Source of the DNA: an uncultured Oscillospiraceae bacterium
GTDB lineage: Bacteria > Bacillota > Clostridia > Oscillospirales > Acutalibacteraceae
DNA: 64,000 bases
Direction of reading: 5' to 3'
NCBI GenBank assembly: GCA_900544715.1
Contig: UQWL01000001.1
Span: 271,763 to 335,762 of the forward strand
Shown here: in pieces, positions 1-8,223 of the stretch
Position numbering within the stretch: the first letter of the stretch is position 1
Layout: each line of letters opens with the position of its first letter
Notes under the pieces: generated by a model
Told to the model about the DNA's origin: nothing
Databases searched by the model: none
The model's input: only the letters and a program-made list of their open reading frames with translations
Position numbers and translations under genes: made by a program

Positions 1-941
1 TACCGGTTCTTGCCGTTGTTGGGCCGACCGCCTCCGGGAAAACGGCGCTGGCGGTGCAGCTTGCCAAAACGTTCGGCGGCGAGGTGATCGGTGCGGATTC
101 CATGCAGGTCTACCAGGGTATGGAGATCGCCACCGCAGCGCCAACTTTGGCGGAGCGGGAGGGCGTGCCCCATCATCTCATCGGCTTTTTGCAGCCGGAG
201 GAGCGCTTCAGCGTCGCGGCCTATGTGGCGCGCGCCGAGGCCTGCATTGCCGAACTCAACGCGCGCGGCAGGCTCCCCATTTTAGCGGGCGGCACGGGGC
301 TTTATGTGGATACGCTGCTCGACCATATCGAATTGATCGACGCCCCCGCAAACCCGGAGGCCCGCGCGGCGCTTTATCACCGTGCGGAGCGGGAGGGAGC
401 AGAGGCGCTCTGGGCGGAGCTGGAGCGGATTGACCCGGAAACGGCAAAGCAGCTGCATCCGGCCAACCTGGGCCGGGTTGTCCGCGCGCTGGAGCTTTAT
501 GAAACCGCCGGGGTGACGATGACGCAGCAGCGCGAGCGCTCCAGGCAGAACCCTTCGCCGTACGCCGCCTTTTATTTGGGGCTGGATTTCCGGGATCGGC
601 AGCGCCTCTATGACCGGATCAACCGCCGTGTGGATCAAATGGCCAGCGATGGCCTGCTGGAGGAGGCGCGCCGCTTTTTCGAGCGCGATCCGGATGGCAC
701 GGGTGCGCAGGCGATCGGCTATAAGGAGTTAAGGCCTTATTTTGCCGGGGAAATGGCGCTGGAAGAAGCGCTGGAAAACCTCAAACGCGCCACCCGGCGC
801 TATGCAAAGCGGCAGCTCACCTGGTTCCGCCGCAACGGGCGGATCCATTGGCTGTTTTGGGAGGATTATGATACGCCCGTCGCGCTGTGCGAGGAGGCGT
901 GCCGTCTGGTACAGGAATCGGATTGGGGGCAGATAAGATGA
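1..941 (+). CDS. miaA: tRNA dimethylallyltransferase MiaA (5' truncated by window)
   Basis: Adds a dimethylallyl group to N6 of A37 in tRNAs that read UNN codons. The reading frame is open from the first bases (frame beginning at base 3), so the true start lies outside the window. The visible N-terminus carries the P-loop GPTASGKT, followed by the DSMQVY substrate segment, the AGGTGLY motif and the C-terminal RRYAKRQLTWFRR helix, all typical of MiaA. About 313 residues are present, close to the full family length of 300-320, so only a few residues are missing. Its stop codon overlaps the start of the next gene (ATGA), implying translational coupling. Confidence 0.95.
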   Translation, partial: PVLAVVGPTASGKTALAVQLAKTFGGEVIGADSMQVYQGMEIATAAPTLAEREGVPHHLIGFLQPEERFSVAAYVARAEACIAELNARGRLPILAGGTGLYVDTLLDHIELIDAPANPEARAALYHRAEREGAEALWAELERIDPETAKQLHPANLGRVVRALELYETAGVTMTQQRERSRQNPSPYAAFYLGLDFRDRQRLYDRINRRVDQMASDGLLEEARRFFERDPDGTGAQAIGYKELRPYFAGEMALEEALENLKRATRRYAKRQLTWFRRNGRIHWLFWEDYDTPVALCEEACRLVQESDWGQIR

Positions 942-2296
942 CGCAGCAGGAAACGAAACCGGCGGGCAAGGCGCTCAGGGCCCGCATCGTCAAGCAGGGC
1001 AAGAAGCCCCTGCTGATTTTCTGCATCATTCTGGCGGCGCTGTATTGCTGCTATCAGCTTTATCAGTGGCGCGTTCCGAGTGTGAAAACCGAAGTGGCAT
1101 TGGAGCAGAGCGTATACAATGCCGTGGATGCAGAGGTTTTCGTCGTCCGGGATGAATACATTCTATCCAACACTGCCTCCGGGAAGGTGATCCCACTGGT
1201 GGAGGATGGCAAGCGGGTTGCGAAGGGCGATGTGGTCGCCATGGTGTTCCGCAACGATGAAGACGCTGCAAATTACCTGCGCGCTCGGGAGCTGGAAAGC
1301 CAGATCAGCCATTATCAGCAGCTCGCAAAGCATCTCTCGGCAGCCTCTGATATCAACGCCCTGAATGAAGAGGCTTTTTCCATTTTGCTTGACAGCTTGG
1401 ATACGGCGGGGAGCGGGCAATTCAGCAAATTCGGCGACCGGATGGAGGAACTGGGGGATTTGATGACCCGCCGCCAACTGACCATGGGGGAGGAGATCGA
1501 TTTTGATTCCATGATCTCCGCACTTCAAGCGGAACGCAGCGGCATCTCATTGGATGAAAGCGCTTATACCAAGATTACGGCGGAGCGCTCCGGCTACTAT
1601 ATCAGCAGCACGGATGGGCTGGAGGGGGCGCTTTCCTATGGCAAGGTTGCCTCTACCACGCAGGAAATGCTTCAAAAGGCGCTGGAGGAAAAGGCACAGC
1701 CGGCCACCGGCGGCGTGGGCAAGATGGTGGACAGCTTCGATTGGTATCTGCTCTGTGCAATCGATGAAAAGCAGGCGCTTCAGTTTGAGCAGGGAGATAG
1801 CATTATGGTGCGCATGCCCTTCAGCGCGGCGGGAGAATTCAAGGCCGAGGTGGAGCATGTCGCCCAAGGTGAGAATGGGAAAAATATGGTCACCCTAAAG
1901 TGTAACCTGATGAATGAAACCTTTGCAAACCTGCGGCAGGAGACGGCACAGCTTGTGATGAACGTCACCGTTTATTACGCCAAACCGCAGGCGGAGGGGG
2001 AGCCAGAGGAGCAGGAGGCACCGAAGCCCAAGCAGTATGTTGTGGATAAGGGCATACGCGTCAGCGGCAGCGCGGTGCGCGTGGTTGACGGGGAAAAGGG
2101 CGTTTATGTCCGGCGCGGAAATGTGGCCCGCTTCCGCAAGCTGAATATTGTATATTCCGACCAGACCTATGTGATTTCCGCTACGGCCAGCCAGGACGGC
2201 GAGCCGATTGTGGATGATCCGGGCAATTATCTCAAGCAATATGACGAGGTCATATTAGAAGGGAAGGATTTATATGATGGAAAAATCATCGACTGA
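938..2296 (+). CDS. HlyD-like membrane-anchored protein in division cluster
   Basis: A 452-residue protein with a short basic cytoplasmic N-terminus, one membrane segment at about residues 24-45, and a long extracytoplasmic part. After the membrane segment comes a biotinyl-lipoyl/HlyD-like half motif (VFVVRDEYIL, then GKVIPLVEDGKRVAKGD), a helical region at about residues 110-230, and a C-terminal beta-rich part with a second HlyD-like half. This is the architecture of membrane-fusion (HlyD) proteins, but no ABC or MFS partner lies nearby. It overlaps miaA by 4 bases and yggS by 23 bases, so it is co-translated with division genes. The start ATG at 938 is chosen because of the ATGA overlap. 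The role is not known; an envelope or division-linked function is inferred from position. Confidence 0.8.
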   Translation: MTQQETKPAGKALRARIVKQGKKPLLIFCIILAALYCCYQLYQWRVPSVKTEVALEQSVYNAVDAEVFVVRDEYILSNTASGKVIPLVEDGKRVAKGDVVAMVFRNDEDAANYLRARELESQISHYQQLAKHLSAASDINALNEEAFSILLDSLDTAGSGQFSKFGDRMEELGDLMTRRQLTMGEEIDFDSMISALQAERSGISLDESAYTKITAERSGYYISSTDGLEGALSYGKVASTTQEMLQKALEEKAQPATGGVGKMVDSFDWYLLCAIDEKQALQFEQGDSIMVRMPFSAAGEFKAEVEHVAQGENGKNMVTLKCNLMNETFANLRQETAQLVMNVTVYYAKPQAEGEPEEQEAPKPKQYVVDKGIRVSGSAVRVVDGEKGVYVRRGNVARFRKLNIVYSDQTYVISATASQDGEPIVDDPGNYLKQYDEVILEGKDLYDGKIID

Positions 2297-2999
2297 CCCG
2301 CGCTTTGCGCAGATCACGGAAAACTACAAGCGCATCCGGGAGAATATTGCGGCCTCCGCGGAGAAAAGCGGCAGGGCGCCGGGCGATATTCGCTTCATGG
2401 CGGTGACCAAAACGGTTGAGCCTGTCTATATCAATCACGCCCTTTCCCTTGGGATCAGCCTGATCGGTGAAAACAAGGTGCAGGAATATTTGGGCAAACG
2501 GGAATACCTCAACCTCGCGCATTGCGAAAAGCATCTGATCGGGCATTTGCAAACGAATAAGGCGCGCCAGATCGTGGGCGAGGTGGATATGATCGAATCA
2601 GTTGACAGCCTGCGCCTTGCGCAGGAGATCAGCCGCCAGTCCGTCAAGCGGGAGATCATCACGCCCGTGCTGTTGGAGATCAACATCGGCGGGGAAGAGA
2701 GCAAAACCGGCATGGCTCCGGAAGAGCTGGAGGAAACGGCCTGCGCCATTGCGCAAATACCGGGTATTCAGGTGCGCGGCCTCATGGCGATACCGCCTAT
2801 CTGTGAAAAAGAATCGGTTTTGCGCGGATTTTTTTCTGATATGCATAGATTCTTTGTTGACATGAAGGCAAAAAAAATAGATAATATCAATATGGACATT
2901 CTTTCAATGGGCATGTCCGGCGATTATGTCCAAGCCATTGAAGAGGGGGCCAATTTGGTCCGTGTCGGCTCCGCGCTGTTTGGCGCGCGGGTCTATTAA
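2274..2999 (+). CDS. yggS: YggS family PLP homeostasis protein
   Basis: Pyridoxal-phosphate-binding protein of the YggS/PROSC (YlmE) family, which buffers PLP and amino/keto-acid pools. It is 241 residues, a single PLP barrel. The PLP lysine is expected at K46 in the motif MAVTKTVEP. The segments IGENKVQE, HLIGHLQTNKA, IESVDSLRLA and LSMGMSGDY follow in the family order. Two tandem ATGs (2274 and 2277) follow an AGAAGGGAAGG ribosome site; either may serve. It lies directly before sepF, the classic ylmE-sepF arrangement of Gram-positive bacteria. Confidence 0.95.
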   Translation: MMEKSSTDPRFAQITENYKRIRENIAASAEKSGRAPGDIRFMAVTKTVEPVYINHALSLGISLIGENKVQEYLGKREYLNLAHCEKHLIGHLQTNKARQIVGEVDMIESVDSLRLAQEISRQSVKREIITPVLLEINIGGEESKTGMAPEELEETACAIAQIPGIQVRGLMAIPPICEKESVLRGFFSDMHRFFVDMKAKKIDNINMDILSMGMSGDYVQAIEEGANLVRVGSALFGARVY

Positions 3000-3020
3000 A
3001 AAGCCAGGAGGTTTATGAAT

Positions 3021-3500
3021 ATGAGCTTTATGGAAAAAATCAAGCAGATCGTCAATGTGGACGAGGACAACTACTATGATAATGACGCCGTAGAAGAAGA
3101 CTACGAAGAATATGACGATTACGACACCGGCAGGGAAGAAGAGGAAGAGGAGCCGGCACGCCCCGCGCGTGAGCCGCGTGCCGAGGCGAACCCCAACCGC
3201 GTTGTGCGCATCAGCAATGCCTCTTCCCAGCTGCAGGTTGTGCTTGTAAAGCCTGACCGTTTCGACGATGTGACCGGCATTGCCGACCATGTGAACGGCA
3301 AGCGCACGGTTGTGCTGAATCTCGAATCCGCCAACCGGGAAACTTCTCGCCGCCTGCTCGATTTTCTCAGCGGCGTGGCCTATGCCAACGGCGGCTCGAT
3401 CAGCCCTCTGGCGAACAATACGTATATCATCGTCCCCTTCAATGTCGATTTTACCGGTGATTTGGCCGATGAGTTGGAGAATAACGGCGTTTTCTTTTAA
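3021..3500 (+). CDS. sepF: Cell division protein SepF
   Basis: Cytoplasmic protein that bundles FtsZ and anchors it to the membrane. The N-terminus MSFMEKIKQIV is the expected amphipathic membrane-binding helix. It is followed by a very acidic linker at about residues 13-45 (runs of D/E/Y) and the C-terminal SepF domain at about 60-158, with VVLNLESANRETSRRLLDFLSG and a GG-containing turn. An ATG also exists at 3015, but AGGAGG at 3006-3011 is only 3 bases from it and 9 bases from the ATG at 3021, so 3021 is preferred. It is flanked by yggS and divIVA, as in Bacillus and clostridia. Confidence 0.93.
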   Translation: MSFMEKIKQIVNVDEDNYYDNDAVEEDYEEYDDYDTGREEEEEEPARPAREPRAEANPNRVVRISNASSQLQVVLVKPDRFDDVTGIADHVNGKRTVVLNLESANRETSRRLLDFLSGVAYANGGSISPLANNTYIIVPFNVDFTGDLADELENNGVFF

Positions 3501-3542
3501 TGGGAAACGCTGTATCAAATTCAATATGGAGGATGAAATGCG

Positions 3543-4661
3543 ATGCTAACGCCGCAGCAGGTGAAAAATCATCGCTTCCAGCTCGGCTCCCGCGGCACTT
3601 ACCGCGCGGAAGAGGTGGATGCGTTCGTCCAGGAGTTGGCCGCTTCTTTTGAAGAGGCTTATACGCAGAATGAAGCATTGCTGAAAAAAATCAGCCTTCT
3701 GGCGGATAAGGTGGAAGAATACCGCAGGGATGAGGATACGATCCGCTCGGCCCTGCTCGTTGCGCAGCGCACGGCGGATCAGGTGGTGCGCGAGGCAAAG
3801 GAGAAGGCAGAAGCCTGTATCGCCGGGGCGGAAAGCCAGGCGAAGGCTTTAGAAGAAGAAGCCAACGCCCGTTCCGGCCAGGTGATGCAGGAGGCGTCCG
3901 ACCGGGCGCAGACGCTCACGCGCGAGGTGGACGCCCGCGTCAGCGCCCTATTAAACGATGCATCGGCTAAGGCGGAAAGCCTGGTTGGAGAAGCACAGGC
4001 CAAGGCCGACCGTTTGGTGGAGGAAGCTGGCCGCAACGCGCAGGAAAATTTGGCCCAGCTGCGTGAGGAGACAGAGCGCGAAAGCCTGCTGCTTGATCAA
4101 ACGCGCGGCGCGGTCAGTGAATTCCGGGCAAACCTGATTGCCATGTATAAAGAGCATATTGAGCTGATCAACCGCCTGCCCATCCTGCCGGAGGGCACCG
4201 CTGTGCAAGCGCCGCTTTCAAAGCCTGAAGAGGTGCTGACCGATGAGGCGCAGCAGCCGCAGGAGCCGGAAACAGAAGCACAGCCGCAGGAGAATGCTGC
4301 CGATGCCCCCGTTGTCGCAGGCACGGTGGAGGAAGTAGTGCCCCCAGAGGAAGCAGAGGAGCCCCGGGCCGCTGAAAGCGCCCCGGAAGAGGAGGCAGTT
4401 GCCGCTTCGGCAGAAGATCCGCTGGAGGAAGAGCCTTTTGCGCAGCCCGACGGGCCGATGGGCCAGTTCCGCACCGTTTACAGCGAGGAGGAAGCATCGC
4501 CGGATGATTCCGGGGAGGGGGCGCAGCTCACCATGGGCGAGCCGGGCTTTCACCTGAATCTTGAGGAAGTTGCTGATGACGAGCCGGAGCCGATCCCTGT
4601 TTCCAGCGTAGCCGGAGAGGATGGCGTCCCGTCCTTTGAGGGATTCTTCCGCAAAAAATAA
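3543..4661 (+). CDS. divIVA: DivIVA-domain cell division protein
   Basis: Coiled-coil protein that recognises negatively curved membrane at poles and septa. The N-terminal lipid-binding domain is clear (MLTPQQVKNHRFQLG, then YRAEEVDAFVQEL). A long coiled coil of Ala/Glu/Lys repeats spans about residues 35-225. The last 150 residues are acidic, rich in Pro, Glu and Ala, and probably disordered. At 372 residues it is about twice the length of B. subtilis DivIVA because of this tail. A GGAGG site at 3528-3532 sets the start at 3543. It is the last gene before a terminator at 4708-4755. Confidence 0.9.
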   Translation: MLTPQQVKNHRFQLGSRGTYRAEEVDAFVQELAASFEEAYTQNEALLKKISLLADKVEEYRRDEDTIRSALLVAQRTADQVVREAKEKAEACIAGAESQAKALEEEANARSGQVMQEASDRAQTLTREVDARVSALLNDASAKAESLVGEAQAKADRLVEEAGRNAQENLAQLREETERESLLLDQTRGAVSEFRANLIAMYKEHIELINRLPILPEGTAVQAPLSKPEEVLTDEAQQPQEPETEAQPQENAADAPVVAGTVEEVVPPEEAEEPRAAESAPEEEAVAASAEDPLEEEPFAQPDGPMGQFRTVYSEEEASPDDSGEGAQLTMGEPGFHLNLEEVADDEPEPIPVSSVAGEDGVPSFEGFFRKK

Positions 4662-4707
4662 AGCATTATCAGAAAAAATAAACAACGCAGAATGCGTCCC
4701 AAAACGG

Positions 4708-4755
4708 AGAGGCAGGGGCGGCTGGATGATGCAGCGGCCCCTGCCCTCTGTTTTT
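4708..4755 (+). terminator. Rho-independent terminator after divIVA
   Basis: A GC-rich stem (AGAGGCAGGGGC at 4708-4719 with GCCCCTGCCCTCT at 4737-4749, one bulge) is followed by GTTTTT. It lies between divIVA and lspA and shows that the open frame upstream of lspA is not part of that protein. Confidence 0.8.
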
Positions 4756-4790
4756 GGGCTTGTTTTCTGCGGGAAGAAGGAGTGGGGCGT

Positions 4791-5351
4791 TTGCTTCAAT
4801 TTTTTTCCCTTTTGACCGTAGGGCTGCTCGTGTGTATCGATCAACTGATTAAAATCATCATTAAGCTGTGGTTGGAACCGCTTCAAAATGTGCCTGTGAT
4901 CTCCAACGTGCTGCATTTGATTTATGTGGAAAACACAGGCGCTGCCTTTGGCGTGTTCAAGGGCAGCGCGGTGGTGATGGGTGTGCTTTCCAGCGTGATT
5001 TTTATTGCGGGCATTTACCTGATCGTCAGCAAAAAGCTGAACACGGCCTTTTCCCAAAATAAATTTGACATCGGCCTTTCCTATGCCACGGTGATCCTGA
5101 TCCTGAGCGGCGGATTGGGCAATTTTGTCGATCGCATTTTTCGCCATTATGTAGTGGATTTTATCGCGCCGGTTTTCATCAATTTTCCAGTTTTCAACTT
5201 TGCAGATTGCCTGATTACAGTGGGCCTCGTGCTGTTTATCATCTGGGTTGCCCGCTATTGCCTGGAGATCAAGCGGCTGGAAGCGCAGGAGAAACAACAG
5301 GAGGAACTGAAACGCAGGCAGCAGAATCAGGCGGAGAAGCACGATGATTGA
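4791..5351 (+). CDS. lspA: Signal peptidase II (prolipoprotein)
   Basis: Membrane aspartic protease that removes signal peptides from prolipoproteins after lipidation. Four membrane segments are visible. The conserved blocks are DQLIK, VENTGAAFG, GGLGNFVDR (first catalytic Asp) and FNFADCLI (second catalytic Asp). An ATG-started frame begins at 4692, but that stretch holds the divIVA terminator. TTG at 4791 lies 7-8 bases after AGAAGGAG and gives a normal 186-residue protein starting MLQFFSLL, so the TTG start is preferred. The C-terminus ends in a charged tail rich in Gln, Glu, Lys and Arg. It overlaps rluD by 8 bases. Confidence 0.92.
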   Translation: MLQFFSLLTVGLLVCIDQLIKIIIKLWLEPLQNVPVISNVLHLIYVENTGAAFGVFKGSAVVMGVLSSVIFIAGIYLIVSKKLNTAFSQNKFDIGLSYATVILILSGGLGNFVDRIFRHYVVDFIAPVFINFPVFNFADCLITVGLVLFIIWVARYCLEIKRLEAQEKQQEELKRRQQNQAEKHDD

Positions 5352-6279
5352 CGCATTGCTGTTTTCCATCCCGCCGGAGTTGGATGGCGAGCGTGTGGAT
5401 CGGGCGGTTTCTCAACTGGTGGAGGGCCTGAGCCGTTCTGCCGTGCAGCGGCTGATCGAAGAGGGGAATATTATTAAAAACCGGCAGCCCGTTTCGAAAA
5501 ATGACCGGGTCAAAGCGGGCGACAGCGTCCGCGTTGCCATGCGGGAGCCGCGTACGATCGAGGCCCAACCGCAGGAAATCCGGTTGGATATTCGCTATGA
5601 GGATGACGACCTGCTGGTGGTCAATAAGCCAAAGGGCATGGTGGTGCACCCGGCGCCCGGAAACCCGGACGGCACGCTCGTGAACGCACTGCTTTATCAC
5701 TGCGGGGCAAGCCTTTCCGGTATCAACGGCATGATCCGCCCCGGCATTGTCCACCGCATTGATAAGGATACGAGCGGCCTGCTGGTGGTAGCTAAAAATG
5801 ATTTTGCGCATGCGTCGCTTGCCCGCCAGATCAAGGAGCATACCTTTACTAGGGAATACAGCGCTGTTGTGCATGGGCGATTGAAGGAGCTCTCCGGCAC
5901 GGTGGATGCGCCTATTGGCCGTCATCCCACCAAGCGCAAGCAAATGGCTGTGACAGACCGCCATTCCCGCAACGCGGTGACTCATTATGAAACCGTCGCG
6001 GAGTTCGACGGCTTTACGCAGATCCGCGTGCGGCTGGAAACGGGGCGCACCCATCAGATTCGTGTGCACATGGCCTATATCGGCCACCCGGTGGCGGGGG
6101 ACCCGGTTTACGGCCCGAAAAAGAGCGCGCCCGGGCTGGATGGACAATGCCTGCACGCGGGGCTGATCGGATTTCGCCATCCGCGGGATGGGCGATATTT
6201 GGAGGTGGCGAGCGAGCTTCCCCCTTATTTCACCGCATTTTTAAGGAGGATTGGGAAATATGACGCAGACAAAGATTGA
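5344..6279 (+). CDS. RluD/YlyB-type 23S rRNA pseudouridine synthase
   Basis: Converts uridines of ribosomal RNA to pseudouridine. It is 311 residues, with an N-terminal S4 RNA-binding domain at about 16-75 and a RluA/RluD catalytic domain. The catalytic aspartate is D140 within GIVHRIDKDTSGLLVVAK. The motifs VVNKPKGMVVHP and LETGRTHQIRVHMAYIGHPV are also present. It is translationally coupled to lspA by an 8-base overlap, the usual lspA-ylyB pair in Gram-positive bacteria. The target site (helix 69 or other) cannot be decided from sequence alone. Confidence 0.93.
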   Translation: MIDALLFSIPPELDGERVDRAVSQLVEGLSRSAVQRLIEEGNIIKNRQPVSKNDRVKAGDSVRVAMREPRTIEAQPQEIRLDIRYEDDDLLVVNKPKGMVVHPAPGNPDGTLVNALLYHCGASLSGINGMIRPGIVHRIDKDTSGLLVVAKNDFAHASLARQIKEHTFTREYSAVVHGRLKELSGTVDAPIGRHPTKRKQMAVTDRHSRNAVTHYETVAEFDGFTQIRVRLETGRTHQIRVHMAYIGHPVAGDPVYGPKKSAPGLDGQCLHAGLIGFRHPRDGRYLEVASELPPYFTAFLRRIGKYDADKD

Positions 6280-7117
6280 GCCAGAAGCAAAAAAGGATTT
6301 TTCCAGCTGGCTGGTGGTTTCCGATATCGATGGCACGCTGAATAATAAACTGCGTCGGCTTCCCAAACGCAACTTGGAGGCGATTACGCATTTTGTCTGT
6401 GATCTGGGCGGGCATTTCACACTGGCCTCCGGGCGGAATGTCATATCGCTCAAAAAGCATTTCGACCGCCTGCCGATTGCATCTACGCCTGCAATCGTCA
6501 TGAATGGCGCGGGAATCTATGATTTTCAGAAAGACGAGATGATCTGGTTTCGCCCCATCAGTGCGCGCGGAGAGGAAATCACCAGGCTGGTGCTTGAAAA
6601 ATTCCCGTTGGTAGAGGCTTCAGTGTTCACGAGGGATTTTATCTATCTGCTGCATCCGCGCATTTTTGCACCTGCTCAGATGATGGTGGATCATCTGCCG
6701 CATGAGCGGTGCGCTCGCTTTGAGGAGGTGCCATCAGGCGATTGGGGGAAGGTGATTTTTTATGGGCTTCCCTATCAGATGAAGCAGGTGGTTCGTTTTA
6801 TTGATTCGTTGGAGGAGCGCCAGACGAATTTTATAGCCTCCTCCATTTCCACCTATGAGATGCTGGCCGAGGGCGTGCACAAAGGCACGGCGATCAGGGC
6901 GCTGAGTGAAATGCTGGGCGTCCCCTACGATCATACGGCGGCAATCGGCGACTATTTCAATGATTTTGATATGCTCAAATCGGTATTTCTGCCTGCGGCC
7001 TGCGGCCAGGCGCCTAAAGCAGTGCACGCCGTTGCCAAATTCCATGCCTGCCATTGCAATCGAGGCGCGGTGGGGGATTTTTTGGAGTATATTGAGCGCA
7101 CCTATGGCGAAGCATGA
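6260..7117 (+). CDS. HAD superfamily phosphatase, Cof type (IIB)
   Basis: Predicted cytoplasmic haloacid-dehalogenase phosphatase acting on small phosphorylated metabolites. Motif I is VVSDIDGTLNN with the nucleophile and acid aspartates. The ASGRN segment, the conserved lysine region (EGVHKGTAIRAL) and motif IV (AIGDYFNDFDML) follow in the order of the IIB (Cof) class. AGGAGG at 6244-6249 is 10 bases from ATG 6260; a TTG at 6251 is too close. It overlaps rluD by 20 bases, so it is probably the last gene of the lspA-rluD transcript. The substrate is unknown. Confidence 0.88.
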   Translation: MTQTKIEPEAKKDFSSWLVVSDIDGTLNNKLRRLPKRNLEAITHFVCDLGGHFTLASGRNVISLKKHFDRLPIASTPAIVMNGAGIYDFQKDEMIWFRPISARGEEITRLVLEKFPLVEASVFTRDFIYLLHPRIFAPAQMMVDHLPHERCARFEEVPSGDWGKVIFYGLPYQMKQVVRFIDSLEERQTNFIASSISTYEMLAEGVHKGTAIRALSEMLGVPYDHTAAIGDYFNDFDMLKSVFLPAACGQAPKAVHAVAKFHACHCNRGAVGDFLEYIERTYGEA

Positions 7118-7241
7118 TGTCTTGGCAAAACAGCCGAAAATAATTGCCCAATTGGGAAAATAAAAGGATAAATTTGCTATTTTCTTTAGATTTCAATCAT
7201 TTTTTTTGAGGATTTTTTCTAATCTTTTTTCGTATTTTCTC

Positions 7242-7270
7242 TTTACAAGCGTAGGATTTTATCGGATAAT
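7242..7270 (+). promoter_or_regulatory. Sigma-A type promoter for transketolase genes
   Basis: TTTACA (7242-7247), a 17-base spacer and GATAAT (7265-7270), about 107 bases before the transketolase start. A leader of about 100 bases with paired segments follows. Confidence 0.7.
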
Positions 7271-7282
7271 AGAATAGATTTC

Positions 7283-7355
7283 AGGAGGCACGGGCTTGAA
7301 AAAGCTTTTTCAGGCCGTGGCTTTGCGCGTTTTAGGCTGCAAAGGTGCTGCCTCT
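7283..7355 (+). promoter_or_regulatory. Structured 5' leader of transketolase mRNA
   Basis: Between promoter and start codon there is an outer pairing (GAGGCA at 7285-7290 with TGCCTC at 7349-7354). It encloses an imperfect hairpin whose arms are CACGGGCTTGAAAAA and TTTTTCAGGCCGTG (about 7289-7319). No known riboswitch class is recognised. It may only stabilise the mRNA. Confidence 0.4.
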
Positions 7356-7376
7356 CATAGAAAGGAATGGTCATAA

Positions 7377-8222
7377 ATGGATACGCAAGCGAAAAAACAG
7401 CTCAAAATGACCGCCTGCAAGGTCCGTATGGGCGTCATTGAAGAAACCTTCCAGGCAAAGTCCGGCCATCCGGGCGGGTCGCTTTCTGTCGCGGATCTCC
7501 TGACGTACCTCTATTTCAAGGAGATGAATATCGACCCTGCACAGCCGAAGATGGAAACGCGCGACCGCTTCGTCCTCTCCAAAGGCCACACAGCCCCCGC
7601 GCTCTATGCGGTGATGGCGCAGCGCGGCTATTTTCCGGAGGAGGAGCTGAAATCTCTACGCAAAGTCGGCTCCCGTTTGCAGGGGCATCCGAGCATGAAG
7701 CTCCTGCCCGGGATCGATATGAGCACAGGCTCCCTGGGACAGGGCATTTCGGCTGCCGTTGGCATGGCGCTCGGCTCGAAATATGACAAGAAGGGCTTCC
7801 GGGTTTACACCGTGCTCGGCGACGGCGAGCTGGAAGAGGGCCAGGTTTGGGAGGCTGCAATGTTCGCGGCTGCCAAAAAGCTCGATAATCTTGTTGCAAT
7901 CGTCGATAACAACAATCTTCAAATTGACGGCTCTGTGGAAGAGGTTAACTCCCCGTATCCAATTCCGGAAAAATTTGTGGCTTTTGGCTGGAATGTGATT
8001 GAAATTGATGGCCACTGCTTTGATGATATAGAGGCCGCTCTGCAGGCTGCCCGCGCATGCGAGGGCAAGCCCACTGCGATCATTGCAACAACCATCAAGG
8101 GCAAGGGTGTTTCCTTCATGGAGAATCAATGCGCATGGCACGGCACTGCGCCGAATGCGGAGCAGTACGAGCTGGCGATGAATGAATTGAAGGCCGCATT
8201 GGCGGAATTGGAGGCGGAATAA
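7377..8222 (+). CDS. Transketolase, N-terminal subunit
   Basis: First half of a split transketolase of the pentose phosphate pathway. It binds thiamine diphosphate and Mg2+. At 281 residues it matches the pyrophosphate-binding domain only. Visible motifs are KSGHPGGSLS, LSKGHTAPALYAV, HPSMKLLPGIDMSTGSLGQG and the ThDP motif GDGELEEGQVWEA with a downstream NNN. The RBS AAAGGAATGG lies 6-10 bases upstream. The C-terminal subunit begins one base after the stop, so both subunits are made together. Split transketolases are common in Clostridia and archaea. Confidence 0.95.
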   Translation: MDTQAKKQLKMTACKVRMGVIEETFQAKSGHPGGSLSVADLLTYLYFKEMNIDPAQPKMETRDRFVLSKGHTAPALYAVMAQRGYFPEEELKSLRKVGSRLQGHPSMKLLPGIDMSTGSLGQGISAAVGMALGSKYDKKGFRVYTVLGDGELEEGQVWEAAMFAAAKKLDNLVAIVDNNNLQIDGSVEEVNSPYPIPEKFVAFGWNVIEIDGHCFDDIEAALQAARACEGKPTAIIATTIKGKGVSFMENQCAWHGTAPNAEQYELAMNELKAALAELEAE

Positions 8223-8223
8223 G

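Noticed and set aside
4692..4790. N-terminal extension of LspA
   Set aside because: This segment holds the divIVA terminator and has no ribosome site; TTG 4791 is better supported.
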